37,302 nt of DNA from Mucilaginibacter sp. UBA4741. GTDB lineage: Bacteria; Bacteroidota; Bacteroidia; Sphingobacteriales; Sphingobacteriaceae. The stretch lies in NCBI GenBank assembly GCA_002403905.1, contig DHIR01000006.1:1-37302 (forward strand), given 5' to 3'. Both the position numbers and the translations under genes were made by a program. The stretch's first letter is position 1, and each line of letters starts with the position of its first letter. The notes under the pieces are model-generated. The model saw only the letters and a program-made list of their open reading frames with translations, was not told the DNA's origin and ran no database searches. This document shows positions 18,646-26,184 of this stretch, in pieces.

Positions 18646-18900
18646 TCAGTTGTAATGGTGCTTCTTGATATGGAAGTGACTGTTAATAGCTTTTCCGATC
18701 AATTGGATCAATGCTACATCAAAACAGGCAGGCCCTGATTGGGTGCTTTCAACCCATAGTTCTTCCGCGTCTAAATATATCTTGCAGTTTTTTCCTTCCA
18801 AAAGAATTTCAAAGGATGAATTTCTTTTGGAGGGCGAGGATATGATATAGTACAAATATACCCTTTGCTGATATTTTACCCATAAAGGCAAGCCTATCAT
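18646..18900 (-). CDS. Hypothetical small protein, 84 residues
   Basis: I do not recognise this protein. It has 84 residues without a signal peptide or clear membrane segment. The centre reads FEILLEGKNCKIYLDAEELWVES, an alternating pattern that suggests beta strands, and the tail is rich in histidine and lysine. It has no DSL motif, so it is not an acyl carrier protein. It lies 41 bp after the 107-residue gene on the same strand and probably shares its promoter at 19351-19358, which carries the Crp/Fnr-type site. Co-regulation with the lipid cluster is the main clue to its role. The possibility that it is not translated remains. Confidence 0.5.
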   Translation of the reverse strand: MIGLPLWVKYQQRVYLYYIISSPSKRNSSFEILLEGKNCKIYLDAEELWVESTQSGPACFDVALIQLIGKAINSHFHIKKHHYN

Positions 18901-18941
18901 TTTTCTTGTATTTAATAGTCAGTTAAGCTGAAAACCGCAGT

Positions 18942-19265
18942 CTAAACCTTTGATAGTTCTTCGATAAATAAATTGTTGAATAACGGATTTGACCGGTTAA
19001 TAAACTTTAGCGTTATCATTGAATTACTGGTTATATATAAAATTAAAATAGGTTCAGCTGTGGTTAAAAGCGGGATAGCCTCGTAAAACCTGTATAATAT
19101 TTCTTCTTTATCGCATTTGATCCCGGCTTTACGGTCAGAAGCTTTTACAAAATCTTCCGCTATGCCGTTTAGTAATTCTATATTATGGTTGTTTCTCTTT
19201 TGGACAGCGGTAAAATCAAAACCTGCCTGCCCTAAATCGTAACCCATATGAAATGTATCTTTCAT
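18942..19265 (-). CDS. Hypothetical protein, 107 residues, in the Crp/Fnr-type regulon
   Basis: I do not recognise this protein. The 107 residues begin MKDTFHMGYDLGQAGFDFTA and look soluble and helical, with charged segments such as FVKASDRKAGIKCDKEEILYRF; the middle carries one hydrophobic stretch (AIPLLTTAEPILILYI). A perfect reverse-strand TACTTTTG lies at 19351-19358, giving a leader of about 80 nt, and an FNR-like palindrome is centred 51.5 bp farther upstream, exactly as at the main operon. This makes it a likely first gene of a two-gene unit with the 84-residue gene. The function is unknown; a link to the lipid cluster is inferred from regulation only. Confidence 0.6.
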   Translation of the reverse strand: MKDTFHMGYDLGQAGFDFTAVQKRNNHNIELLNGIAEDFVKASDRKAGIKCDKEEILYRFYEAIPLLTTAEPILILYITSNSMITLKFINRSNPLFNNLFIEELSKV

Positions 19266-19350
19266 ATTATTTATTGATTTCCCGCTTTTTCTGTAATCAG
19301 AGCGGATACGTTATGAATATAACTGCGTCTTGAAACGCATTTCTTTAGGA

Positions 19351-19358
19351 CAAAAGTA
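19351..19358 (-). promoter_or_regulatory. -7 element of the two-small-gene operon
   Basis: TACTTTTG on the reverse strand, a perfect TAnnTTTG, with no TTG at the -33 position. The palindrome centred at 19409.5 is 51.5 bp upstream of its first base, the same spacing as at 9807. Confidence 0.55.
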
Positions 19359-19402
19359 ATATAACAAGGGCCGCGAAAGGCCGTAAAACATCAGCCGGAA
19401 TA

Positions 19403-19416
19403 CTGATTTATATCAT
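19403..19416. promoter_or_regulatory. Crp/Fnr-type operator, site 2
   Basis: CTGAT-TTAT-ATCAT, close to an FNR box, lies between the divergent 107-residue gene and the 44-residue peptide gene. It is 51.5 bp from the reverse-strand -7 element at 19358 and 39.5 bp from the forward-strand -7 element at 19449. The first spacing matches sites 1 and 3. Confidence 0.6.
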
Positions 19417-19448
19417 AAGAGTATCTTAACTTTTAAACGATAATAGCC

Positions 19449-19456
19449 TAATTTTG
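19449..19456 (+). promoter_or_regulatory. -7 element of the 44-residue membrane peptide gene
   Basis: TAATTTTG is a perfect TAnnTTTG, 4 nt before the ATG at 19461, so the transcript is probably leaderless. Confidence 0.5.
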
Positions 19457-19460
19457 TAGT

Positions 19461-19595
19461 ATGTCAAAAGCTAAAACAGATTATTCTTTCTGGACGAAAT
19501 ACAAAAAATTCGCAGGTAATGAAATATTGCTTTATGTGATCATGATCGTCGGCATTATAGCAGGAATTGTTATTGTTAGTTATTTTCAGAAATGA
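19461..19595 (+). CDS. Small single-pass membrane protein, 44 residues
   Basis: ATG at 19461, stop at 19593-19595. The peptide has a polar, lysine-rich start (MSKAKTDYSFWTKYKKF) and then one hydrophobic helix of about 20 residues (EILLYVIMIVGIIAGIVIVSYF), ending QK. Its likely topology is a single membrane span with a cytosolic N-terminus. A perfect -7 element lies directly in front of the start and an FNR-like site lies 39.5 bp farther up, which supports real expression. It faces away from the two-small-gene operon and converges on the KAS II gene. The function is unknown; small peptides of this kind often modulate a membrane enzyme. Confidence 0.55.
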   Translation: MSKAKTDYSFWTKYKKFAGNEILLYVIMIVGIIAGIVIVSYFQK

Positions 19596-19672
19596 CAATT
19601 GTAAAATAGACATGCCTGGACAGACCGGGTTGAATATATTAATTTTATCATTTTGCCATCAGTCCGTAAACA

Positions 19673-20923
19673 TTAAACAGCCCCGAACACCAACGTTGCA
19701 TTATGGCCACCGAAACCAAAGGTATTACTGAGAACGACAGCTACTTTTGCCTGGACCGCATCTTTCAATAAGATGCGCATAGCTGAAGAAATTTCCGGAT
19801 CAATGGTGACCGTATTAATAGTTGGCGGCACAATTTGATCCCGGATAGACAGCAGACAAATTACCGCTTCAATTGCCCCGGCGGCGCCAAGCAGGTGCCC
19901 GGTCATCGACTTTGTTGAACTGATCAGTGTTTTAAGTTTGGTTGAACCTGCTAAAGATTTGATCGCCCTTATTTCTGAAAGGTCACCCATCGGGGTAGAT
20001 GTTCCGTGCGCATTGATATAGTCAACATCGCCCATCGTTGTTTCTGCTTCTTTTAAGGCTATTTTCATGGCTTTGGCGGCACCAAATCCCTCGGGATGGG
20101 TAGAGGTGATGTGGTAAGCGTCAGCGGTCATGGCCGCTCCTTTAAGTTCTCCATAAATTATAGCTCCCCTGGCTACGGCATGGTCATAATCTTCAAGAAC
20201 AAGCGCGCCTGCGCCTTCTCCCATCACAAAGCCATCTCTGGATACATCAAAAGGCTTAGAAGCTCGTTCAGGATTGTCATTTTGGGTTGACATGGCTTTC
20301 ATCGCACAGAAACCGCCAACAGATGCTTCGGTAATCGGCGCTTCAGAACCGCCCGAAATAATGATTTTAGCCTTGCCCAGCCTGATGTAGTTAAAAGCAT
20401 CCATGATGGCCGTATTGGCAGTTGCACAGGCGGATACGGTTGTATAGTTAATTCCCATAAATCCATACCGGATAGAGATCATGGCGGAGGCCATGTTGGC
20501 AATCAGTTTAGGTACGAAGAAAGGACTATGCCTCGGGATCTTTCCCCCTTCAGCATAGGCAGTAACCTGTTCTTCAAAAACGCCCATTCCGCCCTGACCG
20601 GAGCCCCAGATCACGCCTATATCAAACGGCGATAATTTACTCATGTCAAAGCCGGAATCTTTGATCGCCTGATCAGCGGATACTAAAGCATATTGGGTGA
20701 ACAGATCGGAGCGCTTTAAATCATGCTGATTTAAGAAATCAGCAGCTTTAAAATCTTTAAGCTGACACGCAAATTTTGTCCTGAACAAATCGGGGTTAAA
20801 TCTGTCGATCCGCGATGCGGTACTTTTTCCATTAATGATATTCTGCCAGAAAGATTTGATATTATTACCTGATGGGGCGAGTACACCAAGCCCTGTTACT
20901 ACTACACGATGAAGTCGGTTCAT
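19673..20923 (-). CDS. Beta-ketoacyl-ACP synthase II-like enzyme
   Basis: I chose the ATG at 20923, which gives 416 residues beginning MNRLHRVVVTGLGVLAPSGN as FabF proteins do; an upstream in-frame ATG at 20965 would add 14 atypical residues. The active-site Cys166 is in TTVSACATAN, and the two histidines are His306 in NAHGTSTPMGD and His343 in MTGHLLGAAGA. NTFGFGGHNATLVF closes the protein. It elongates acyl-ACP with malonyl-ACP. It has its own promoter region with an FNR-like site, so it appears to be co-regulated with the KAS III/alpha-oxoamine synthase operon rather than with housekeeping fatty-acid genes. It may extend a dedicated acyl chain. No acyl carrier protein gene is adjacent. Confidence 0.9.
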   Translation of the reverse strand: MNRLHRVVVTGLGVLAPSGNNIKSFWQNIINGKSTASRIDRFNPDLFRTKFACQLKDFKAADFLNQHDLKRSDLFTQYALVSADQAIKDSGFDMSKLSPFDIGVIWGSGQGGMGVFEEQVTAYAEGGKIPRHSPFFVPKLIANMASAMISIRYGFMGINYTTVSACATANTAIMDAFNYIRLGKAKIIISGGSEAPITEASVGGFCAMKAMSTQNDNPERASKPFDVSRDGFVMGEGAGALVLEDYDHAVARGAIIYGELKGAAMTADAYHITSTHPEGFGAAKAMKIALKEAETTMGDVDYINAHGTSTPMGDLSEIRAIKSLAGSTKLKTLISSTKSMTGHLLGAAGAIEAVICLLSIRDQIVPPTINTVTIDPEISSAMRILLKDAVQAKVAVVLSNTFGFGGHNATLVFGAV

Positions 20924-21027
20924 TATATATTTCTTTAAATCTTGATAGAATTGGAGATAGGACACCTAACGCCTTTGCGATTGACTTTGCGCAATAATCA
21001 CTTTGATTACTGCTGTTTAATTTATGG

Positions 21028-21035
21028 CTAAACTA
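21028..21035 (-). promoter_or_regulatory. Probable -7 element of the KAS II gene
   Basis: Reads TAGTTTAG on the reverse strand (7 of 8 to TAnnTTTG). It was picked because it lies exactly 51.5 bp downstream of the centre of the perfect palindrome at 21080-21093, as at the other two sites. The implied leader is about 100 nt. Confidence 0.42.
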
Positions 21036-21079
21036 CCAACTCCTATCAATGAAAGCATAGTAAAATATCAATCAGGTAA

Positions 21080-21093
21080 CTGATATTTATCAG
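21080..21093. promoter_or_regulatory. Crp/Fnr-type operator, site 3
   Basis: CTGAT-ATTT-ATCAG is a palindrome with perfect 5-bp arms, the best of the three sites. It lies 157 bp upstream of the KAS II start codon. Confidence 0.6.
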
Positions 21094-21121
21094 GAATATA
21101 ATTTGGATTTTTTGACTTTTT

Positions 21122-21458
21122 TGGTCTTGCTGAATTTGGGCAAGCAGATAGAAAATGTGGAACCTTTCCATAGGAACTTCCAACGTTAATCCTTCCCTCA
21201 TGCTGTTTAATGATTTAGCTGGAAATAAAAAGCCCGATTCCTAACCTTCCACACCTAAATTGAAACCTTCAATTCGATGAAGTTTTCTAAAAACTTTTTT
21301 GATATAATTAGGCTGAATACCAAAATCTGTTATGCTGATATTGACTTGATCATTAATATCAATAATTTTCACAGCTACATCTTTACATTTAGAGGAATAT
21401 TTAATAGCATTAGACAGGAGATTAATAATTTGCCGCAGAATAGGTTGTCAACCTATCC
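21122..21458 (-). pseudogene. Decayed sensor histidine kinase, ATPase-domain remnant
   Basis: On the reverse strand one frame reads ILRQIINLLSNAIKYSSKC then VAVKIIDINDQVNISITDFG and IKKVFRKLHRIEG, the N-box and D-box region of a HATPase domain. A neighbouring frame just upstream keeps DRLT. After a frame change, GLGIGLFISS, an in-frame stop and IIKQHEGRINVGSSYG follow, the G-box region. The glycine of the DFGxG motif region, several residues and the frame are lost, and there is no dimerisation or sensor domain. The piece is therefore a dead 3' end of a two-component kinase gene. It marks old rearranged DNA at the right edge of the lipid cluster. Confidence 0.75.
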
Positions 21459-21485
21459 ATGAATCAGTTAAAAAAGGCGAAAAAA

Positions 21486-21516
21486 AGGGGTGTATGGAAG
21501 AATGGAATACACTCCT
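21486..21516 (-). terminator. Possible intrinsic terminator reading leftwards
   Basis: Arms 21486-21495 and 21507-21516 pair over 10 bp with one mismatch and an 11-nt loop. On the reverse strand the hairpin is followed by a run of six or seven T. It would end a leftward transcript from the region 21520-21900. Confidence 0.4.
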
Positions 21517-21956
21517 TTCGCGCTTAGGCAAAGCTGTTGAATGAATGAGCGACTGGCGAAGGATGAGTTGGGTGCGTTAGGAGAGAAACGGCTTTGCCTG
21601 ACTTTTAAACTTACGATTAAAAGTCCCCCTTAACGCTAAATTAGCTCACTCTTATTAAGATACTTTAGAAACTCGATACAAAGAACACAACCAAGAGTGG
21701 CAAGAAGAATAATTCCCATAACATCCCGCTCTTCCTGTCGCTTCTTTTAGGCTAAATGAGGAATGTGTTCTATTGGGATATAGTTAAGCAGAGAGGCTTA
21801 TATCCATTATCTGCACATTATTGTCAATAACGCTTTTAAGCATATTTCGTGCAAGGCAGATTTCAAAATCATCTATTTTTGCCTTAAAACTACTCACCTA
21901 ATCACGCCCTTTTTTGTCGGGAATTGGTGAATAAACACAGGTTTAGATTAAAATAC
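21517..21956. other. Gene-poor stretch with two tiny leftward reading frames
   Basis: No recognisable gene. On the reverse strand a GTG-started frame at 21897-21784 encodes 37 residues (MSSFKAKIDDFEICLARNML...), and an ATG frame at 21719-21636 encodes 27 hydrophobic residues (MGIILLATLGCVLCIEFLKY...). Both are on the strand that the terminator at 21486-21516 would serve. They may be remnants or a small peptide pair. The neighbouring kinase pseudogene favours decay. Confidence 0.3.
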
Positions 21957-21989
21957 AAAAGCCTGCAATCATTTGATTTGCAGGCTTTT
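21957..21989 (-). terminator. Intrinsic terminator after the outer-membrane protein gene
   Basis: A perfect 12-bp stem (aaaagcctgcaa, 21957-21968, with 21978-21989) with a 9-nt loop. It is flanked by A-runs on the left and T-runs on the right, so it can work in both directions. It lies 19 bp past the stop of the 22009-22554 gene. Confidence 0.85.
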
Positions 21990-22008
21990 TTGTGTTTAAC
22001 GATTGTTA

Positions 22009-22554
22009 TTACAATTCAAATCCGTAAGCTAAACGTAAGCCTACTAAGCCATAGCTGTTGTTTTGGCCAGAGAAGTCTTCGTAACGTACCCCAACATCCC
22101 ATTTGCTGTTAGCCCAACCTAAACCCGGTGATAATATCAACTTGGTGTTTTTAGCACCCTTTGTTTCAAAACCGGCACCTGCTTCTGCTGAAAAATATAT
22201 ATTGTTAGAGAAGAAGGCTTTCAAACCAGCTTTTACCGGTACTAAGCCATAGCTTGGACCATTAATTGTAGCAGTACCAGTCGGAGTAACTACTGTATAA
22301 TCTTTTCCGAAGAAATTATAATAACCTGATGTAAGGGTTAAAGCAAAATGGTCACTAGTTCCGTATTGTAAACGTCCGGTACCACCTAATTCAACATTTG
22401 AGGTTGTGTGTGCACTTCCTGTTGGTGCACCAGCTTCTAGTCCTATACCAAAACGCAATTTACTAGATGGGGTAGTTTGTGCGTTTACATTTGTTCCGAT
22501 TAATAGTGCTACACCCGTTAATGCTACAGCTGCTAATTTTGTTAACTTTTTCAT
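22009..22554 (-). CDS. Outer-membrane beta-barrel protein
   Basis: A 181-residue protein with a signal peptide (MKKLTKLAAVALTGVALLIG...VNAQ). The mature part has alternating strands with aromatic girdle residues: LRFGIGLEAGAPTGS, GTGRLQYGTSDHFALTLTSGYY, KAGLKAFFSNNIYFSAEAGAG and GVRYEDFSGQNNSYGLVGLRLAYGFEL. It ends in an aromatic/Leu residue typical of barrel proteins. Its length fits an eight-stranded barrel of the OmpA-like or PorT-like small type. It has no OmpA peptidoglycan-binding domain. The gene stands alone with its own terminator. A structural or small-pore role is likely; no specific function can be given. Confidence 0.8.
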   Translation of the reverse strand: MKKLTKLAAVALTGVALLIGTNVNAQTTPSSKLRFGIGLEAGAPTGSAHTTSNVELGGTGRLQYGTSDHFALTLTSGYYNFFGKDYTVVTPTGTATINGPSYGLVPVKAGLKAFFSNNIYFSAEAGAGFETKGAKNTKLILSPGLGWANSKWDVGVRYEDFSGQNNSYGLVGLRLAYGFEL

Positions 22555-22793
22555 TATTGTGTTTCTCTTTAGTAAATAAGTAAATAGATAAAAATATTAT
22601 AACTGCACTTAAACAAATACTTTGCCAGTATGCCAGTTTTTTAATTATTTAACATTTAAAGAGGATGGTTTATACCGAAAACAAAGGTAGTTATTAACAA
22701 TTGTTAGCCGCTTAAAGGCTGATAATGAGTTGCAAATAGTTTAATAATCCATATTGGTATCCATAGTAAAATAATGTTTTAATATAGAGCTGG

Positions 22794-22829
22794 TTTGGGT
22801 TTATAACTTGCTTTACTATTAAACCCAAA
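22794..22829. repeat. 10-bp perfect inverted repeat upstream of the outer-membrane protein gene
   Basis: Arms 22794-22803 (tttgggttta) and 22820-22829 are exact reverse complements separated by 16 nt, within the 425-bp gap 22555-22979. It might be an operator for the barrel protein gene. Nothing else stands out in the gap except the efflux terminator at its right end. Confidence 0.35.
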
Positions 22830-22929
22830 TGGCTTTTTATGCCTTAATAACCTATCAAATACCAGTAAACTGTACCAATATCTATACAAAAACATTACCA
22901 TCGCAATAAAAAAGTGGCATAGTAAACAA

Positions 22930-22960
22930 AAAACGCCCTTAGTAATACTAAGAGCGTTTT
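22930..22960 (-). terminator. Intrinsic terminator of the efflux operon
   Basis: Arms 22930-22942 and 22948-22960 pair over 13 positions with one mismatch and a 5-nt loop. On the reverse strand the stem is followed by TTTTTT. It lies 20 bp past the RND gene stop. Confidence 0.8.
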
Positions 22961-22979
22961 ATTATATATCGAGTTAATA

Positions 22980-25900
22980 TTAATGTAATATTTCCGGATC
23001 TTCTTTGTAGCTTTTCTGCAATTCGGCCAGTTTTTTCTTGCCGTAAGCAAAGCGCGTTATCAGGAAGAATAGCACCGGCACTATAAATATAGCCAATGAT
23101 GTCGCGGCAAGCATACCGCCAAATACAGTAAATCCTAATGTTTTACGAGCCTCGGCACCAGCACCAGATGCAAACAGCAATGGCGCTACGCCTAATATAA
23201 AGGCAAGCGATGTCATGATGATAGGCCGTAAACGCAGCTTAACGGCTTCTAATGTGGCTTTCTCCAATTCCATGCCCGCATCTACCCGCTCTTTGGCAAA
23301 CTCTACTATCAGGATAGCGTTCTTGGCCGCCAAACCAATGAGTGTTATTAAACCTATTTGCGCGTAAATATTATCGGCCAGCGATTTATTAAACGTGAGA
23401 AACAATATGGCCCCGAACGCGCCTAATGGTACAGCCAATAGTACCGAGAACGGCACCGACCAACTCTCGTACAATGCAGCCAGGAATAAAAACACAAAGC
23501 AAATAGATAAAGCAAAAATATAAACCGTTTTAGAGCCGGATAATTTTTCCTCGCGGCTTAAACCCGAAAACTCGTAGCCAAAACCTTGTGGTAGTGTTTG
23601 CGCGGCAACTTCTTCTAACGCGTTTAAGGCATCGCCACTACTATAACCTTCGGCCGGGCTGCCACCTACTTCGGCAGATCTGAATAGATTATAATGCGAT
23701 ATCAACGGCGCGTTCTCTATCATTTTATAGGAAGTTATTGTACTTAACGGCACCATCCCTCCTGCCGAATTACGCACAAAGTACTGCCCCAAATTATCCA
23801 TATTGGTACGGTAATTGGTATCAGCCTGCGCCAGTACCCTAAAATTACGACCATAAATAGTAAAGTCGTTAATATAGGCACTACCCATATAGGTTTGCAG
23901 CACGTTATTAACATCTGATAACTGAACCCCTAATCGTTTGGCTTTTTCACGGTCAATAGTTAACTGATAGGCCGGTGTCTTAGCGGTGAAGAAAGAATAT
24001 GGCCCTTGCTTGCCTTTACCTATCTCTGGCCGTTTGGCTAGCGCAGCGACAAAATTATTTAATACAGCTTCAAAGTTTTTAATATCACCCCCTGCTTGTT
24101 TTTCTTCTAACATAAAAGAAAAACCTGCCGTGCTACCCAGGCCCGGTATTGCCGGCGGAGTTATAACTTTTACGTTGGCTTCTTTAAAGACAGCTAGTTT
24201 TTTATCCAGTTTATCTTTTAATTGTAATGAGGTTAATTTACGTTCATCCCATTTTTTTAGCTGTACAAATATGGTAGCGCTGTTTGATTTGGATGCAAAG
24301 CTAACTACGTTTAATCCGCCCAAGGCAGCGTAATGAGCTACTTCGGGTATCTTATTAAGCGTATCCATCATGGTATGGAGCAATGCTACTGTGCGCTCGG
24401 TTGATGAACCTTCGGGTAAATCATAAGTAATATAAATACGGCCTTCGTCTTCAATTGGTATAAAACCGGTAGGTTTCCTTTTAAAGAGCAGGATAGTGCC
24501 CACAACAATACAGACCAGTACAATAATAACAAATTTGGAGTTTTTTATCCCCGTATGAACTCCATCATGGTATTTAGCTGTGACACGCTCAAACCAGCTA
24601 TTAAATTTAAAGAAGAACTTATCAAGCCCTTTAGATTTTTTATCCAACTTATGTGGTTTAAGTAACAACGTACATAAAGCCGGTGTTAATGATAAAGCTA
24701 CAAATGCCGATATCAATACAGATATAGCTATAGTTATAGCAAACTGCTGATATAACCTACCCACTATACCCGGTATAAAACCTACCGGCACAAATACTGC
24801 GGCCAATATCAACGCGATGGCAATAACCGGCGCCGATATATCGCGCATGGCATGTAAGGTTGCATCGGCTGGCGACATACCTTTCTCGTCCATATAATGT
24901 TGTACGGCCTCTACTACTACAATGGCATCATCAACCACAATACCAATGGCCAGCACAAAGCCAAATAGCGTAAGTGTATTAATTGTAAAGTGTAGTGGTA
25001 TAAAGAATATAAACGTACCTATAATAGATACCGGGATAGCTAATACCGGGATTAGCGTTGTACGCCAGCTTTGCAGAAATAAAAACACTACGATAATAAC
25101 CAATATTAATGCGATAACTAATGTTTGAATAACCTCATGTATAGATACTTTTACTACAGTAACAGCCTCAAACGGCACTACATAATCAACACCAGCCGGA
25201 AAAGATTTTTTCAACTCGGTCATTGTAGCATAAACAGCATCAGCAGTCTCAACCGCGTTGCTATTTGGAGCCTGGTAAACTAAAAGATATGATGACCGTT
25301 TACCATCAACAAATGAGTTACCGGCATAGTTAAACTTACCTAACTCAATACGGGCAACATCTTTTAAGTGCACCACCGCACCTGTACCGGGCTGTGTACG
25401 AACGATCACATTCTCAAATTCCTCCGGTTTGGCTAGACGGCCTTTTACCAAAACAGAATATTCAAAGGTTTGCCCATGCTGTTGTGGGGTGGCACCAACG
25501 GTACCCGCAGCAACTTGCGCGTTTTGCTCATTAAGCGCGGCAGTTACATCGGCGGGTGTCATACCTAATGCAGCCAGTTTATCCGGCTTTAGCCAGATAC
25601 GCATACTAAAATCATCCGCCCGCGATACCACATCACCAACACCTTTGGCACGTAATAATGCGTCCTTAATAAATACGTTGGAGTAGTTATCTAAAAAGGT
25701 AACGTCATGAACCCCGGTTGGCGAATATATTGCCACTAACATTAATATACTAGGATTTTTTTTACGGACTGTAAGGCCCAAACGCTGCACCTCTTGCGGC
25801 AATGTTGGTGTAGCAATACCAACACGATTTTGTACATCAAGCGCGGCTATATTAATATCGGTACCTACTTCAAAATTGGCGGTCATGCTTAACGCGCCGT

Positions 25901-26156
25901 TGTTTGTACTATTACTTTGCAGGTAAGTCATACCCGGTGTGCCGTTAACCTGGCTTTCAATTGGGGTTGCTACGGTTTGCTCAACCGTAAGCGCATCCGC
26001 TCCGGTATAGTTGCCTGTTATTGTAACTGTAGGTGGCGTAATTTCGGGGTATTGCCCAATTGGTAAGCTGGTTATAGCTAAAATACCAACTATCACAATT
26101 ACTACAGAAATAACAATTGCGGTAACGGGTCTTTTTATAAAGGTCTCTGCGATCAT
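22980..26156 (-). CDS. RND efflux pump inner-membrane transporter (HAE1/AcrB type)
   Basis: A 1058-residue protein, normal for the family, with the twofold repeat of a membrane half and a large periplasmic loop. The N-terminus MIAETFIKRPVTAIVISVVI and QYPEITPPTVTITGNYTGAD are typical of HAE1 pumps. The proton-relay aspartates are present in GIVVDDAIVVVEAV, and the matching lysine in GLAAKNAILIVEFAKE. It exports hydrophobic or amphiphilic compounds with proton import and works with the adaptor and TolC-like genes directly upstream. It is the last gene of the three-gene operon, 28 nt after the adaptor. The substrate range is not readable. Confidence 0.95.
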   Translation of the reverse strand: MIAETFIKRPVTAIVISVVIVIVGILAITSLPIGQYPEITPPTVTITGNYTGADALTVEQTVATPIESQVNGTPGMTYLQSNSTNNGALSMTANFEVGTDINIAALDVQNRVGIATPTLPQEVQRLGLTVRKKNPSILMLVAIYSPTGVHDVTFLDNYSNVFIKDALLRAKGVGDVVSRADDFSMRIWLKPDKLAALGMTPADVTAALNEQNAQVAAGTVGATPQQHGQTFEYSVLVKGRLAKPEEFENVIVRTQPGTGAVVHLKDVARIELGKFNYAGNSFVDGKRSSYLLVYQAPNSNAVETADAVYATMTELKKSFPAGVDYVVPFEAVTVVKVSIHEVIQTLVIALILVIIVVFLFLQSWRTTLIPVLAIPVSIIGTFIFFIPLHFTINTLTLFGFVLAIGIVVDDAIVVVEAVQHYMDEKGMSPADATLHAMRDISAPVIAIALILAAVFVPVGFIPGIVGRLYQQFAITIAISVLISAFVALSLTPALCTLLLKPHKLDKKSKGLDKFFFKFNSWFERVTAKYHDGVHTGIKNSKFVIIVLVCIVVGTILLFKRKPTGFIPIEDEGRIYITYDLPEGSSTERTVALLHTMMDTLNKIPEVAHYAALGGLNVVSFASKSNSATIFVQLKKWDERKLTSLQLKDKLDKKLAVFKEANVKVITPPAIPGLGSTAGFSFMLEEKQAGGDIKNFEAVLNNFVAALAKRPEIGKGKQGPYSFFTAKTPAYQLTIDREKAKRLGVQLSDVNNVLQTYMGSAYINDFTIYGRNFRVLAQADTNYRTNMDNLGQYFVRNSAGGMVPLSTITSYKMIENAPLISHYNLFRSAEVGGSPAEGYSSGDALNALEEVAAQTLPQGFGYEFSGLSREEKLSGSKTVYIFALSICFVFLFLAALYESWSVPFSVLLAVPLGAFGAILFLTFNKSLADNIYAQIGLITLIGLAAKNAILIVEFAKERVDAGMELEKATLEAVKLRLRPIIMTSLAFILGVAPLLFASGAGAEARKTLGFTVFGGMLAATSLAIFIVPVLFFLITRFAYGKKKLAELQKSYKEDPEILH

Positions 26157-26184
26157 TTAAAAATATATTTAAAAGTACCCGTAA

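Noticed and set aside
18646..18900. The 84-residue protein as an acyl carrier protein for the nearby KAS enzymes
   Set aside because: It has no DSL phosphopantetheine motif and no acidic four-helix pattern.
20924..20965. Longer start for the KAS II gene at 20965
   Set aside because: The 14 added residues are unlike any FabF start, whereas the ATG at 20923 gives the usual MxRVVVTGLG beginning.
21277..21462. Forward-strand 61-residue reading frame
   Set aside because: It is the antisense shadow of the decayed histidine-kinase remnant, whose reverse-strand motifs are recognisable.
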